DNA from: Pseudobacillus lumedeiriae
GTDB lineage: Bacteria; Bacillota; Bacilli; Bacillales; Domibacillaceae
Direction of reading: 5' to 3'
Assembly: GCF_044891285.1 (NCBI RefSeq)
Contig: NZ_JAUIYO010000001.1
Coordinates: 434,001 to 498,000 of the forward strand
DNA: 64,000 nt
The notes below the pieces were generated by a model. The model did no database searches. It was not told where the DNA came from and saw nothing but the letters and a program-made list of their open reading frames with translations. Numbering within the stretch: the stretch's first letter is position 1; each line of letters opens with the position of its first letter. A program made the position numbers and the translations under genes. This document shows positions 1-8,023 of this stretch, one piece after another.

Positions 1-163
1 CTTGAACGGTGACGGTAATGATAGAATCGTGCTCCTGGCCGTTCACAGTATCCATTTTTTCTTTCAGCTCTTGCAACAATTCATCATATGCACATTTGTC
101 ATTCAAATGTAAAGTTAGTCCATCTTTTGTCCCTTTAATGACAACGTTCTGTTTTGTCTTCAT
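1..163 (-). CDS. minC: Septum site-determining protein MinC (N-terminal part, cut by window edge)
   Basis: The first 54 codons of MinC, the FtsZ-polymerisation inhibitor that works with MinD to keep division away from the poles. The protein begins MKTKQNVVIKGTKDG, which fits the N-terminal start of Bacillus MinC, and the reading frame runs off the left edge of the window. The ATG at 163 follows an AGAGGTG ribosome-binding site. It lies 76 nt after mreD, the usual mreBCD-minCD order in Bacillus, so it is probably cotranscribed with the mre genes. The C-terminal beta-helix that binds MinD is outside the window. The assignment rests on N-terminal similarity plus position. Confidence 0.88.
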   Translation of the reverse strand, partial: MKTKQNVVIKGTKDGLTLHLNDKCAYDELLQELKEKMDTVNGQEHDSIITVTVQ

Positions 164-238
164 AGCACGAAATTCACCTCTGTTGTCCAATTAATTCGAC
201 AAACCTTCCTTTGATTCCTCTTTTTACATTCTTACGGA

Positions 239-754
239 TTAATCGTTGTAAATACGCCGAAGCTTTTCAAAGGCACTTTTTAACGGAATGGCTAAAAGAA
301 GGTAAAAGATTAGATTTAAAAGCAAAGTTGGCCACAAGCGAATCGATGTAAATTGTGTCAAATCCATTTCTGTCCGCTCAACAAGCACATTCAATTGAAA
401 CATAATGAGCTCAAGTAAAAAAACTCCAAATAACACAATAAAGCTCAAGATAAACAGGTGGTTTTGCAGAACTTTTACAAGCTTTGATACGATATACACG
501 ATCAAAGGCAAAAAGAACATGTAAGCCCCTAATATTCCTGTATAAAATATATCAAAAAGAAAGCCGAACAGAAAACCATATTTAATCGCTGTGTTGCGGT
601 CAAAAAAAATGGACATGAATAACAAGCCAACAAGAAAGAAATGCGGCACAATCATATATTTCCCTTCAAATGCCGTTTCTGGAAAAGCAGCTGCAAACAA
701 ACTGTCACTGTAAAAAAGCGCAACCATTAGGAGAGGAAGATAAAACCGTTTCAC
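239..754 (-). CDS. mreD: Rod shape-determining protein MreD
   Basis: A 171-residue integral membrane protein, the MreD part of the elongasome that directs lateral-wall peptidoglycan synthesis. The sequence is almost entirely hydrophobic, with about five predicted membrane spans and few charged residues except near the C-terminus (FEKLRRIYND), as is usual for MreD. Its ATG overlaps the end of mreC by four bases (ATGA), indicating translational coupling. Sequence motifs are weak in this family, so the call depends largely on size, hydropathy and its place between mreC and minC. Confidence 0.9.
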   Translation of the reverse strand: MKRFYLPLLMVALFYSDSLFAAAFPETAFEGKYMIVPHFFLVGLLFMSIFFDRNTAIKYGFLFGFLFDIFYTGILGAYMFFLPLIVYIVSKLVKVLQNHLFILSFIVLFGVFLLELIMFQLNVLVERTEMDLTQFTSIRLWPTLLLNLIFYLLLAIPLKSAFEKLRRIYND

Positions 755-1644
755 AGATTCCCCTCCTCAATAAGAACTTGTTTGCGCTCTTTCTTTTCTG
801 GAAAAACCATTGTCATTCCGCGTTTCGTAACCATCACATGCTCAAGGTCGTTAAAGGAAGCAGCGGGTTCAATCAGCGCCGTTTGCGTTAAACCAAATTC
901 ATCCGGCACCATTTTTTTAATTTTACCAATAATTAACCCTTTCGGAAAAACGCCGCCTTTACCAGATGTAGTGACAAGCATTCCTTTCTTCACTTTAGAA
1001 TCATAAGGAACTTTCGTCATCAGCAGAGCTTTCTTCTCTTTATCGTATCCCTCGATGACCCCAAATACGTTACTCTTTCCTTGAATCACTGCTGATACAC
1101 GATTTCTCGAATCATGAGCACTTAACAATTGAACAGTGGACGTAAATTTCGATGTGTTTCTCACTTTTCCGATTAATCCTTCGGCGGTAATCACAGCCAT
1201 GTTAGGGAGAATGCCATTTGCCTCTCCTTTGTCAATCGTAATGACATCATACCAGCGGTCCGGATTACGTGCGATCACTGTCGCCTGCACTGGCTCATAA
1301 TCTGCTAAACTCTGCTTTTTATCCAATATTTTTCGAAGTTCTTCGTTATCTTTTTGAAGACGAGCTACATCACTTTCCAGCTGGGCTGTCTTCTTAATCC
1401 GTGCTTTCAATTCTTTGTTTTCTTCGTATGTGTTCCGCAAGTCTTTAATCTCATCAAAAAAACCTGCGAAACCATTTGCAGGTTTAGACACCGCTGCTTG
1501 ACCTAAACCAACAATGTCTTTAACAAATTGCTCCGGCCAAGATAAATTGTCCCTATCACGGAGAGAAAAACCAATTAAAGCGACAAGAACAATAATACTT
1601 CCAAGAAGAATGATCAGACGCTTATTTGTAAAAAATTGTGGCAT
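751..1644 (-). CDS. mreC: Rod shape-determining protein MreC
   Basis: MreC, a bitopic protein that links MreB filaments to cell-wall synthases outside the membrane. I start it at the ATG at 1644 (MPQFFTNKRLIILL) because AGGTGGAG lies four bases upstream; the frame is open to 1671 but without a comparable site. Residues about 8-27 form the single membrane anchor. Residues about 65-105 (ELKARIKKTAQLESDVARLQ and following) form the coiled coil, followed by the beta-rich MreC core with the family segment NRVSAVIQG. The 297-residue length is normal. It overlaps mreD by four bases. The gap to mreB is enlarged by a family A repeat. Confidence 0.93.
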   Translation of the reverse strand: MPQFFTNKRLIILLGSIIVLVALIGFSLRDRDNLSWPEQFVKDIVGLGQAAVSKPANGFAGFFDEIKDLRNTYEENKELKARIKKTAQLESDVARLQKDNEELRKILDKKQSLADYEPVQATVIARNPDRWYDVITIDKGEANGILPNMAVITAEGLIGKVRNTSKFTSTVQLLSAHDSRNRVSAVIQGKSNVFGVIEGYDKEKKALLMTKVPYDSKVKKGMLVTTSGKGGVFPKGLIIGKIKKMVPDEFGLTQTALIEPAASFNDLEHVMVTKRGMTMVFPEKKERKQVLIEEGNL

Positions 1645-1671
1645 CAATACTCCACCTCTGTTTGTTTGCAT

Positions 1672-1790
1672 TAAAGCGGAAGCGGCCGTTCAGACTCGGC
1701 AGACATAAGACGAAACGCCGATGTGGCGCTCTTTGCCACGCAGGCGGAACGGCTTATGACCGAGAGTCTGGCCGCTGCAGCTAGATAAAC
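1672..1790 (-). repeat. Dispersed repeat family A, copy 1 (between mreB and mreC)
   Basis: An element of about 119 bp filling the mreB-mreC gap. Read on the minus strand it begins CTAGCTGCAGCGGCCAGACT and ends ACGGCCGCTTCCGCTTT, closely matching copy 3 at 28469-28590 across most of its length (both contain CAGACTCTCGGTCATAAGCC and TCTTATGTCTGCCGAGTCT). The arms CAGACTCTCGGTCATAAG and CTTATGTCTGCCGAGTCT are imperfectly complementary, so the transcript can form a long hairpin with an inner GGCGTTnTTTGCCAC-like stem. It lies inside the mreBCD transcript. Confidence 0.85.
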
Positions 1791-1796
1791 CGTACC

Positions 1797-2813
1797 TTAT
1801 TTATTCTTATTTTTAAATAAATCAATATGATCAAGCGCCATTCCTGTCCCAATCGCTACACAGTCAAGCGGGTTTTCAGCGATGATGACTGGCATGTTTG
1901 TTTCTTTACTGATGACCTTGTCTAAGTTGCGAAGGAGCGCCCCTCCGCCTGTCAGCACAATCCCGCGATCCATAATATCTGCCGCAAGTTCCGGCGGTGT
2001 TTGTTCCAATGTGCTTTTTACCGTATCAACAATGGCTGTGACTGTATCTTTCAAGGCATCAGCAATTTCCTCTCCGGTAATCTCAATCGTTTTTGGCAGT
2101 CCGGTCAATAAATCCCGGCCCCGGATTTCCATGCTTGGAAGCTCTTCAAAGTCACCTGCTGACCCGATTTCCATTTTGATGGTTTCAGATGTTCTATCAC
2201 CAATTAATAAATTATATTGTTTGCGAATATAGGCAACAATAGCATCATCCATTTCATCTCCAGCGATACGCAGAGACTGGCTTGTAACGATCCCGCCAAG
2301 AGAAATAATGGCTACTTCTGTCGTTCCTCCGCCGATATCAACAACCATACTTCCTGTCGGTTCCCATACAGGAAGGTTGGCCCCAATTGCAGCTGCAAAC
2401 GGTTCTTCAATCGTATACGCATCACGCGCGCCTGCCTGACGGGTCGCATCAATCACTGCCCGTTCCTCAACAGCTGTAATACCAGATGGCACGCAGACCA
2501 TGACATAGGGCTTGCTGGCAAAGAAGCTTTTTCCACTTTTTGTTGCTTGTTTCAAATAATATTTAATCATCGTTGCCGTTGTTTCATAATCAGCAATTAC
2601 GCCATCTTTCATCGGCCGCGTTGCTACCACGTTTCCCGGTGTACGACCAATCATTTTTTTTGCATCATTTCCGACCGCTACAATTTGCTTTGCATCTGTC
2701 TGAAGAGCCACAACAGACGGTTCGCGCACAACGACACCTTTTCCTTTTGCATAAACGAGCGTATTAGCCGTTCCCAAATCTATTCCAAGATCTCGGCTTC
2801 CAATTCCAAACAT
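1797..2813 (-). CDS. mreB: Rod shape-determining protein MreB (actin homologue)
   Basis: MreB, the bacterial actin that organises lateral cell-wall synthesis beneath the membrane. At 338 residues it is full length. The ATP-binding actin-fold motifs are visible: phosphate-1 GIDLGTANTLVY near residue 10, phosphate-2 VDIGGGTTEVA near residue 160, and the adenosine motif ILTGGGALLRNLD near residue 290. The N-terminal MFGIGSRDLGID start has a GAAAGGGAGATACTTGT ribosome-binding region. It is the first mre gene of mreBCD-minCD and follows maf-radC as in B. subtilis. The unusual point is the 152-nt gap to mreC occupied by a repeat. Confidence 0.97.
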   Translation of the reverse strand: MFGIGSRDLGIDLGTANTLVYAKGKGVVVREPSVVALQTDAKQIVAVGNDAKKMIGRTPGNVVATRPMKDGVIADYETTATMIKYYLKQATKSGKSFFASKPYVMVCVPSGITAVEERAVIDATRQAGARDAYTIEEPFAAAIGANLPVWEPTGSMVVDIGGGTTEVAIISLGGIVTSQSLRIAGDEMDDAIVAYIRKQYNLLIGDRTSETIKMEIGSAGDFEELPSMEIRGRDLLTGLPKTIEITGEEIADALKDTVTAIVDTVKSTLEQTPPELAADIMDRGIVLTGGGALLRNLDKVISKETNMPVIIAENPLDCVAIGTGMALDHIDLFKNKNK

Positions 2814-2948
2814 ACAAGTATCTCCCTTTCTCGATCCATTACTTTCATTATGATGATTATTTCGACATTATTCTCCAAGTTTTCGACAAAAACAACTAGC
2901 AAAAATCATAACTTATATTATAACCGAATGAAAAAAAAAATCCTAGCG

Positions 2949-3638
2949 TTATAAATAGCCTTTTTCTTTCAAACTAACAAATTTCTTTTCACCTATAATT
3001 AAATGGTCTAGCAGCTCAATTCCAAGAATTTTTCCACATTCCGCAAGCCTTTTTGTCACATCAATGTCTTCCCTGCTCGGTCCCGGATCGCCGCTAGGGT
3101 GGTTGTGGATACAAATAATGGAAGCCGCAGAGCGGCGAAACGCTTCTTTAAATACTTCGCGCGGATGCACGATCGAGGCATTTAAGCTGCCTATAAACAG
3201 CGTTTGTTTGTGCAACACTTGGTTTTTCGTATTGAGGTATAAGCAGACGAAATGCTCTTGTGTGAGGAATCTCATTTCTTCCATCACGTAATTAGCTCCA
3301 TCTTCCGGTGAGCGGATGACGTAACGGTCTTCAAATTTTAATTGGCTAATACGGCGTCCGAGTTCGAGGGCTGACATGATTTGGACGGCTTTTGCTTTGC
3401 CGATTCCTTTAATGGAAGTGATTTCTTCAAGTGAGGCTTCTTTCAATAAACGGAGACCTTCAAAGGTTTGTAAGAGGCGATTGGCCAGTTGAAGGACGGA
3501 CTCGCTTTTCGTACCCGTCCGCAAAATAATGGCGAGGAGCTCGTGGTTAGACAAGCTGGATGCACCGTTCGTAATTAACCGTTCCCGGGGACGATCTTCT
3601 GCAGGGACATCACGAATCATAAATGTTTCTTCTGGCAT
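2949..3638 (-). CDS. radC: RadC family JAB-domain protein
   Basis: A 229-residue RadC/YsxA protein. The N-terminal half has a helix-hairpin-helix (SIKGIGKAKAVQIMSALELG, residues about 75-94). The C-terminal half is a JAB/MPN-type metalloprotease-like domain with the signature HNHPSGDPGPSRED at residues 178-191 (two His and an Asp as zinc ligands). The cellular role is unproven in this family despite the historical DNA-repair name. I use the ATG at 3638 because AAAGGAGAGAAACAT precedes it; the open frame extends to 3764 only by overlapping maf. It lies between maf and mreB, as in Bacillus. Confidence 0.92.
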   Translation of the reverse strand: MPEETFMIRDVPAEDRPRERLITNGASSLSNHELLAIILRTGTKSESVLQLANRLLQTFEGLRLLKEASLEEITSIKGIGKAKAVQIMSALELGRRISQLKFEDRYVIRSPEDGANYVMEEMRFLTQEHFVCLYLNTKNQVLHKQTLFIGSLNASIVHPREVFKEAFRRSAASIICIHNHPSGDPGPSREDIDVTKRLAECGKILGIELLDHLIIGEKKFVSLKEKGYL

Positions 3639-3660
3639 ATGTTTCTCTCCTTTTCCCTTT

Positions 3661-4254
3661 TCAGGAGGGGAAGTGGAAAGCAGTGCCCTGCCAGCCAAGC
3701 TGCTTAAGCTGTCTATACAATGAAGAAAGTGGAAGGCCGACAACGGAGAAGTAGTCACCGTCAATTTTTTTCACCAAGACAGCACCCGCTCCTTGAATGC
3801 CGTATGCACCCGCTTTATCAAACGGTTCTTCTGTATCTAGATAGCCGTTTATCTCCTCTTCCGTCAGCTCCCAAAAAGTAACATTTGTTTTTTCAAAAAA
3901 GACATGTTCTTTAGCTTTATGTCTGACGGCCACTCCCGTATAGACGGCGTGCGTGCAGCCTGAAAGACGATGAAGCATTTCTTTAGCCTCCCGGCGGTCA
4001 TTTGGTTTTCCTAAAATTTCGCCGTCGAGAACCACAACTGTATCCGCACCGACGACAAAACTATTTTCATCACTTTGTGCGACGGCAGCCGCTTTCGTAG
4101 AAGCTAAGTGCATAACAATTTCTTCTGGTGTCATTCCAAGTGGGATCGTTTCATCAACGTGGCTTACTTTCACTGTAAAGACTAGACCAATTTGTTCGAG
4201 GAGTTCTTTTCGCCGCGGAGAACCTGATGCTAAAATCAACTGTGTCAAATTCAT
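3661..4254 (-). CDS. maf: Maf nucleoside triphosphate pyrophosphatase
   Basis: A 197-residue Maf/YhdE-type pyrophosphatase that hydrolyses non-canonical or modified nucleoside triphosphates and has been linked to septum control in B. subtilis. The diagnostic N-terminal loop LILASGSPRRKELLEQIG (residues 6-23) is present, as are the catalytic-region acidic motif VVGADTVVVLDGEILGKP and the DKAGAYGIQGAGA segment near residue 145. The ATG at 4254 has TAGGTGA upstream. It lies 22 nt ahead of radC and is probably cotranscribed with it and mreBCD. It is separated from spoIIB by a terminator and a family B repeat. Confidence 0.94.
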   Translation of the reverse strand: MNLTQLILASGSPRRKELLEQIGLVFTVKVSHVDETIPLGMTPEEIVMHLASTKAAAVAQSDENSFVVGADTVVVLDGEILGKPNDRREAKEMLHRLSGCTHAVYTGVAVRHKAKEHVFFEKTNVTFWELTEEEINGYLDTEEPFDKAGAYGIQGAGAVLVKKIDGDYFSVVGLPLSSLYRQLKQLGWQGTAFHFPS

Positions 4255-4408
4255 TCACCTATCTTTCGAGGATTAAGGGAGATACACCGTTATCATATCA
4301 AAAGCAGGGATGTACTACAATCTTTTCCAAAGAAAAGACCGACTCAATTCGCTTCCCTAGATCAACCGCCATTCCTAAGCAACGATTGTCGGTCAGGCCT
4401 TTACCATT

Positions 4409-4505
4409 TGGCTATGTTAAACGTGCCTGTTAATTTCCGGGGGCAGTCCAGGAGCTTCCTCGCCGCTGTCTTTCCTTCCGCTCCAATTAACAAAGCCTAC
4501 AATTT
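4409..4505 (+). repeat. Dispersed palindromic repeat family B, copy 1
   Basis: A family B element in the maf-spoIIB gap. It has the outer arm TTGGCTATGTTAAACG, then GCCTGTTAATTTCCG, a variable centre, and CTTCCGCTCCAATTAACAAAG as the right inner arm. The order and arm sequences match the copies at 14781, 32032 and 43644. Together with the spoIIB terminator it accounts for most of the 312-nt gap from 4255 to 4566; I see no gene in the remainder. Confidence 0.75.
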
Positions 4506-4511
4506 TAAAAA

Positions 4512-4543
4512 GGATTTCCCTAAAGACGACGTTTGGGAAACCC
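4512..4543 (-). terminator. Rho-independent terminator of spoIIB
   Basis: On the minus strand GGGTTTCCCAAACGTCG pairs with the downstream GGGAAATCC and is followed by TTTTTAAAATT. It lies just after the spoIIB stop codon. Confidence 0.7.
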
Positions 4544-4566
4544 TTAGAATTAAGTTCGTCATTTAC

Positions 4567-5523
4567 TTATTTTCCATATACGGACAAAAAAGCCAGAAGC
4601 TTCTCTTGCGCAGTTTTGGCGGCCTGCGGCTGATCGCTTTTGGCTTCAGTTAACGCTGCTGTCAGTAATTTTTTCAATTGAGCAGATGCCTCGTCGTTTG
4701 CTTGGATTTTAATTGCTTTCAATTGGTCGTTCACTTCTTGCAGTTTCCCTGTATCAACAGATAATCCGGCTGCGCTTTTTCCACTTTCTTCTGCTACGAC
4801 CGGCAGCAAAGCAGCTAACTTGCCGGCTTCCCCCTGTAAGCCTTCAGCAGGGGAAACGGATGTTTGTTTCGCATAAGTGGAAACACCTGCTTGTTCATAC
4901 ACACCTCCAACTATTTTAGCTGTTTCCATCGTTGATGAAACCGCAAGAAGAACCGTATATTGACCATTTTGTGCCACGATTTCAGCAGGCAATCCGACAC
5001 TTTTGATTTGTTGTTTGACCGAGGCAGCCGCATCTTTCGTCGAAAAAACCCCTCCTTGAACAACAGTGATTTCTAGCGGCAAAAGCATAGCGCTAGTTGT
5101 TTTGGGAGATGTTGGGGCTGACGGCGCGGAAGGAGCTGCTGCTTTTTGTTCGACTGTTTCTTCTTTTAAAACAGCTTGAGGCGGTGCCTCTTCTTTTTGT
5201 GTAATGATTTTTACTAACGCATAACCGAACAGTACACCGATTAACACAGCGCTGATCACAATGATAAACAGTTTTCCTGTTGCCCGCTTAGTTGCTGCTT
5301 TTTCTACTGGAGCATATTGTTTGAGGACATCGTCTCTCCGTTCTGTTTCATTAGGAAAAATCCACTGAAATTCCTCTTCCTCTGCTTTTTTTGGCTCTTC
5401 AGCTGCTGCTGCACTTTCTATTGGACCCTTTTTCAAACTTTGAACAATGAGTTCTTTCCGTTCCTGTTTTTTCTTGCCGCCGATCGTTATAAAAACGCCC
5501 TGTGACTTCTTTGGCTTGTCCAT
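4567..5523 (-). CDS. spoIIB: Stage II sporulation protein B (SPOR-domain protein)
   Basis: A 318-residue bitopic protein. An N-terminal cytoplasmic segment rich in Lys and Glu (residues 1-84) is followed by one membrane span at about 85-107 (LFIIVISAVLIGVLFGYALV) and an outer-face SPOR domain at about 150-225 (VVQGGVFSTKDAAASVKQQI, peptidoglycan binding), then a helical tail. In B. subtilis SpoIIB localises to the sporulation septum and speeds engulfment by recruiting the SpoIIDMP machinery. The position between comC and maf matches B. subtilis. The ATG at 5523 follows AAGGGTGATCGTAA. The family is poorly conserved, so the name rests on topology, the SPOR domain and context. Confidence 0.85.
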   Translation of the reverse strand: MDKPKKSQGVFITIGGKKKQERKELIVQSLKKGPIESAAAAEEPKKAEEEEFQWIFPNETERRDDVLKQYAPVEKAATKRATGKLFIIVISAVLIGVLFGYALVKIITQKEEAPPQAVLKEETVEQKAAAPSAPSAPTSPKTTSAMLLPLEITVVQGGVFSTKDAAASVKQQIKSVGLPAEIVAQNGQYTVLLAVSSTMETAKIVGGVYEQAGVSTYAKQTSVSPAEGLQGEAGKLAALLPVVAEESGKSAAGLSVDTGKLQEVNDQLKAIKIQANDEASAQLKKLLTAALTEAKSDQPQAAKTAQEKLLAFLSVYGK

Positions 5524-5584
5524 TTACGATCACCCTTCCACATCCATTAAAGTTGCCTTCATGCTAACATAGCAGATAAAAAAA

Positions 5585-5611
5585 AGAACAAGACTTTTGT
5601 CGTCCTGCTCT
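5585..5611 (-). terminator. Rho-independent terminator of comC
   Basis: On the minus strand AGAGCAGGAC-GACAAAA-GTCTTGTTCT forms a ten-pair stem with G-U pairs, followed by a run of eight T. It lies 44 nt past the comC stop. Confidence 0.8.
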
Positions 5612-5654
5612 AGAAAACTTTCGGCAAATACTATTGAGTTTCGCCTTTTCTTTA

Positions 5655-6401
5655 TCAATTATGAAAAAGAGAGAGATAGAACGTAAAAATAAATTCACCA
5701 TAAAATAGGACCAGCAGCGCGGCTACTACAATAAATGGACCAAACGGAAAAGGCTGTCCACGCTTAACTTTCCCTAACATCATCCCGAGAAGTCCTCCAA
5801 GCGCTCCAAGCCAAACGGACAGGATGAAGGTAACTAAAAACTCCTTTAACCCTAAAACAAACCCGAGCAAGATAAACAGCTTAATATCCCCTCCTCCGAT
5901 CCCCCCTTTGCAGACCGCAGCCATAAGGATCAATAAGCCCCCTCCCATTACCCCTGCTAGCAGTACATCCATTTTCATCGAAGCAGGCAAAAAGATCCAT
6001 TGAATGAGGAATAAATACGTGAAGAATAAAAGTATTTTATTAGGGATGAGCATATAGACAATATCAGAGACAAAAATAATCATTAATAAGGAAATAAGGG
6101 TCAAAGCTTTTAACAATGGAAGTTGAAAGCCAAATTTGGCATATGCGAAGGCAAACAAACAAGCGGTTATGATTTCCACGAAGGGATATAATGGGGAAAT
6201 TGGAGAACAGCACACTCGGCACGATCGGTTCTGCCAAACGTACGATACAACGGGAATAAGCTCTCTAGCGGTCAATAGGTGATTGCATGCTGTACACATA
6301 CTTCTCGGCGTCATGACGGACCGGCCCACCGGAACTCTTATACCAACTAAATTAAAAAAAGAACCAAACACAAGACCGTATAAAAAGAATATGAATATCA
6401 T
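5655..6401 (-). CDS. comC: Type 4 prepilin peptidase ComC
   Basis: A 248-residue polytopic membrane protease of the A24 family that cleaves and N-methylates ComGC-type pseudopilins needed for DNA uptake. It shows the cytoplasmic four-cysteine zinc motif (CTAC at 36-39 and CRVC at 61-64) and the two catalytic aspartates (VSDIVYMLIPN, Asp113, and GGGDIKLF, Asp172). The ATG at 6401 has an in-frame stop seven codons before the segment leading into it, so the start is secure, but it has no ribosome-binding site of its own. It overlaps the stop of an upstream leader ORF by ATGA, which suggests coupled translation. The place between folC and spoIIB matches B. subtilis. Confidence 0.95.
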   Translation of the reverse strand: MIFIFFLYGLVFGSFFNLVGIRVPVGRSVMTPRSMCTACNHLLTARELIPVVSYVWQNRSCRVCCSPISPLYPFVEIITACLFAFAYAKFGFQLPLLKALTLISLLMIIFVSDIVYMLIPNKILLFFTYLFLIQWIFLPASMKMDVLLAGVMGGGLLILMAAVCKGGIGGGDIKLFILLGFVLGLKEFLVTFILSVWLGALGGLLGMMLGKVKRGQPFPFGPFIVVAALLVLFYGEFIFTFYLSLFHN

Positions 6402-6463
6402 TTTTGGCTTCTCAGGCGTGGATCTCCACCCAAGCCATCACTTCTCCTACCTTTTACACACAA
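6398..6463 (-). other. Possible leader ORF coupled to comC (21 codons, TTG start)
   Basis: A strong ribosome-binding site AAAGGAGG (6472-6479) is followed after eight bases by TTG, opening a frame that encodes LCVKGRRSDGLGGDPRLRSQK and stops at TGA overlapping the comC start as ATGA. A second mini-ORF in another frame (ATG at 6438, MAWVEIHA, stop at 6412) has AGGAG five bases upstream. comC itself lacks a ribosome-binding site, so one of these may deliver ribosomes to it. Expression of either peptide is inferred, not shown. Confidence 0.45.
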
Positions 6464-6529
6464 TGTTTTTTCCTCCTTTATTAAATGGAATGTTACTTTA
6501 CATTTTACCACACTATTCCATACAAAAAA

Positions 6530-6548
6530 CCGTTCTATTTAAGAACGG
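6530..6548 (-). terminator. Rho-independent terminator overlapping the end of folC
   Basis: On the minus strand CCGTTCT-TAAAT-AGAACGG is followed by TTTTTTG. The folC stop codon TAA lies within the loop. Confidence 0.75.
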
Positions 6549-7834
6549 CTGTCAAACAAATTCCTTACTTCCGAAATAAAATAAAGCGATCCGGTCACGA
6601 CGAGCACTTCGTCTTCTTTAGCTGACGACCGAAATTCTTCAATCCACCCTTTCCAATCCTCTTGCCATTGATGAGTCTTTAAGAATGGCTCAAATTCTTC
6701 TTTCCCCGCGGCCCGCGGAAAGTCAAAACTTGTAAATACAATTCTTTCTGCCGCTTCTTCAAGCATGACCACCATGCCATCCAGCTGCTTGTCTTTCATG
6801 CCGGCAAATAAGGCGGTAATTTCTTTGCCGGGGAAGCGTTCACTTAGTGAGGCAACGAGAGCCTTCATGCCTTCTGGATTATGCGCACCATCTAATAGAA
6901 CAACAGGCTGCTCAGATACTCGCTCCATTCTTCCCGGCCAATTTGCCGTTTGAAGCCCAGAACGGATCTGTTCTTCATCTATTTGAAAAGCATAAAAAGC
7001 ACGCAAATATAAAAGCGCCATTACTGCAATCGCCGCGTTTTCTGTTTGATGCAGCCCATTCAAACCGGTATGCAGGTCTTTCATATCTGCAAACACAGAT
7101 TGGAAATGAAAGTCTTCACCTTGAGGCAGTGATTCCTGCCAGTCGGCTGTGAATTGTTTTCCGAGCTGATAGACAGATGATCTTACTTCTCGCGTCCGCT
7201 CGGTGATCACTTTTCGAGCGGCTTTCTGTTTAACACCTGTAATGACCGGCACGCCATTTTTAATAATGCCGGCTTTTTCAAAAGCAATGTCTTCAATCGT
7301 ATCTCCTAAAAATTGCATGTGATCCATACCGATCGTCGTAATGATAGACAGAAGCGGGTGGATCACATTCGTGGAATCGAACCGGCCGCCGAGACCAACT
7401 TCAAATAAAACAACGTCTACTGGATGGATGTAAGCAAAATAGTACATCGCCATCGCGGTAATGATTTCAAATTCACTCGGTCCGCCGAGTTCCGTTTTTT
7501 CTAGCTCTTCTGCCAGCGGACGGATGATTTCAACGAGTTCGATCATCGCTTCATTGCTGATTGGTTCGCCATTTACACTGATTCGCTCGTTAAATTGCTC
7601 AATGTACGGCGAAGTAAACGTGCCTGTTTCATAACCGGCTTCTCGTAACATGGAACGCATATAGGCGACAGTAGAGCCTTTGCCGTTCGTTCCTCCAATA
7701 TGCACAGCCCGCAGACGACGCTCCGGGTGATTCATTTTCTCCATGAGCCATTCCATCCGTTTAAGTCCCGGCTTAATGCCAAGCGGAAGCCGGCCATGAA
7801 TCCAGGCCAGTGCTTGTTCATATGTATGGTTCAT
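6539..7834 (-). CDS. folC: Folylpolyglutamate synthase / dihydrofolate synthase
   Basis: A 431-residue Mur-ligase-fold enzyme that adds L-glutamate to dihydropteroate and folates with ATP. The P-loop HIGGTNGKGSTVAYM lies at residues 46-60. Other Mur-ligase features are YIEQFNERISVNG near residue 85, EVGLGGRFDSTNV near 150 and LLDGAHNPEGMKAL near 320. Length is normal. The ATG at 7834 follows GGAGGAGAAACAG. It lies downstream of valS but a terminator stands between, so it probably has its own promoter or depends on readthrough. comC follows in the same direction. Confidence 0.96.
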   Translation of the reverse strand: MNHTYEQALAWIHGRLPLGIKPGLKRMEWLMEKMNHPERRLRAVHIGGTNGKGSTVAYMRSMLREAGYETGTFTSPYIEQFNERISVNGEPISNEAMIELVEIIRPLAEELEKTELGGPSEFEIITAMAMYYFAYIHPVDVVLFEVGLGGRFDSTNVIHPLLSIITTIGMDHMQFLGDTIEDIAFEKAGIIKNGVPVITGVKQKAARKVITERTREVRSSVYQLGKQFTADWQESLPQGEDFHFQSVFADMKDLHTGLNGLHQTENAAIAVMALLYLRAFYAFQIDEEQIRSGLQTANWPGRMERVSEQPVVLLDGAHNPEGMKALVASLSERFPGKEITALFAGMKDKQLDGMVVMLEEAAERIVFTSFDFPRAAGKEEFEPFLKTHQWQEDWKGWIEEFRSSAKEDEVLVVTGSLYFISEVRNLFDSRS

Positions 7835-7983
7835 CTGTTTCTCCTCCTGATCACTTCTATTTTAAAAATGCGGGCCAAGTGTGACACTTTGGTGATTTCT
7901 TAACCGGTTCACAGCATTTACGAGCCAGTTTCACAAGTTTACTGACCACTTTCTTCTCTTTATCCGCCATCCCGCTTTGAAAA

Positions 7984-8012
7984 AGACGAATCCACTCTCA
8001 GTGAATTCGTCT
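7984..8012 (-). terminator. Rho-independent terminator of valS
   Basis: On the minus strand AGACGAATTCACTGAGAGTG continues into GATTCGTCT then TTTTTC. It lies 12 nt after the valS stop codon. Confidence 0.85.
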
Positions 8013-8023
8013 AATCAATAGAG

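Noticed and set aside
2217..2954. A 245-codon open frame on the plus strand opposite mreB
   Set aside because: It lies antisense to the strongly conserved mreB, has no ribosome-binding site, and its composition is that of a reverse-frame shadow.
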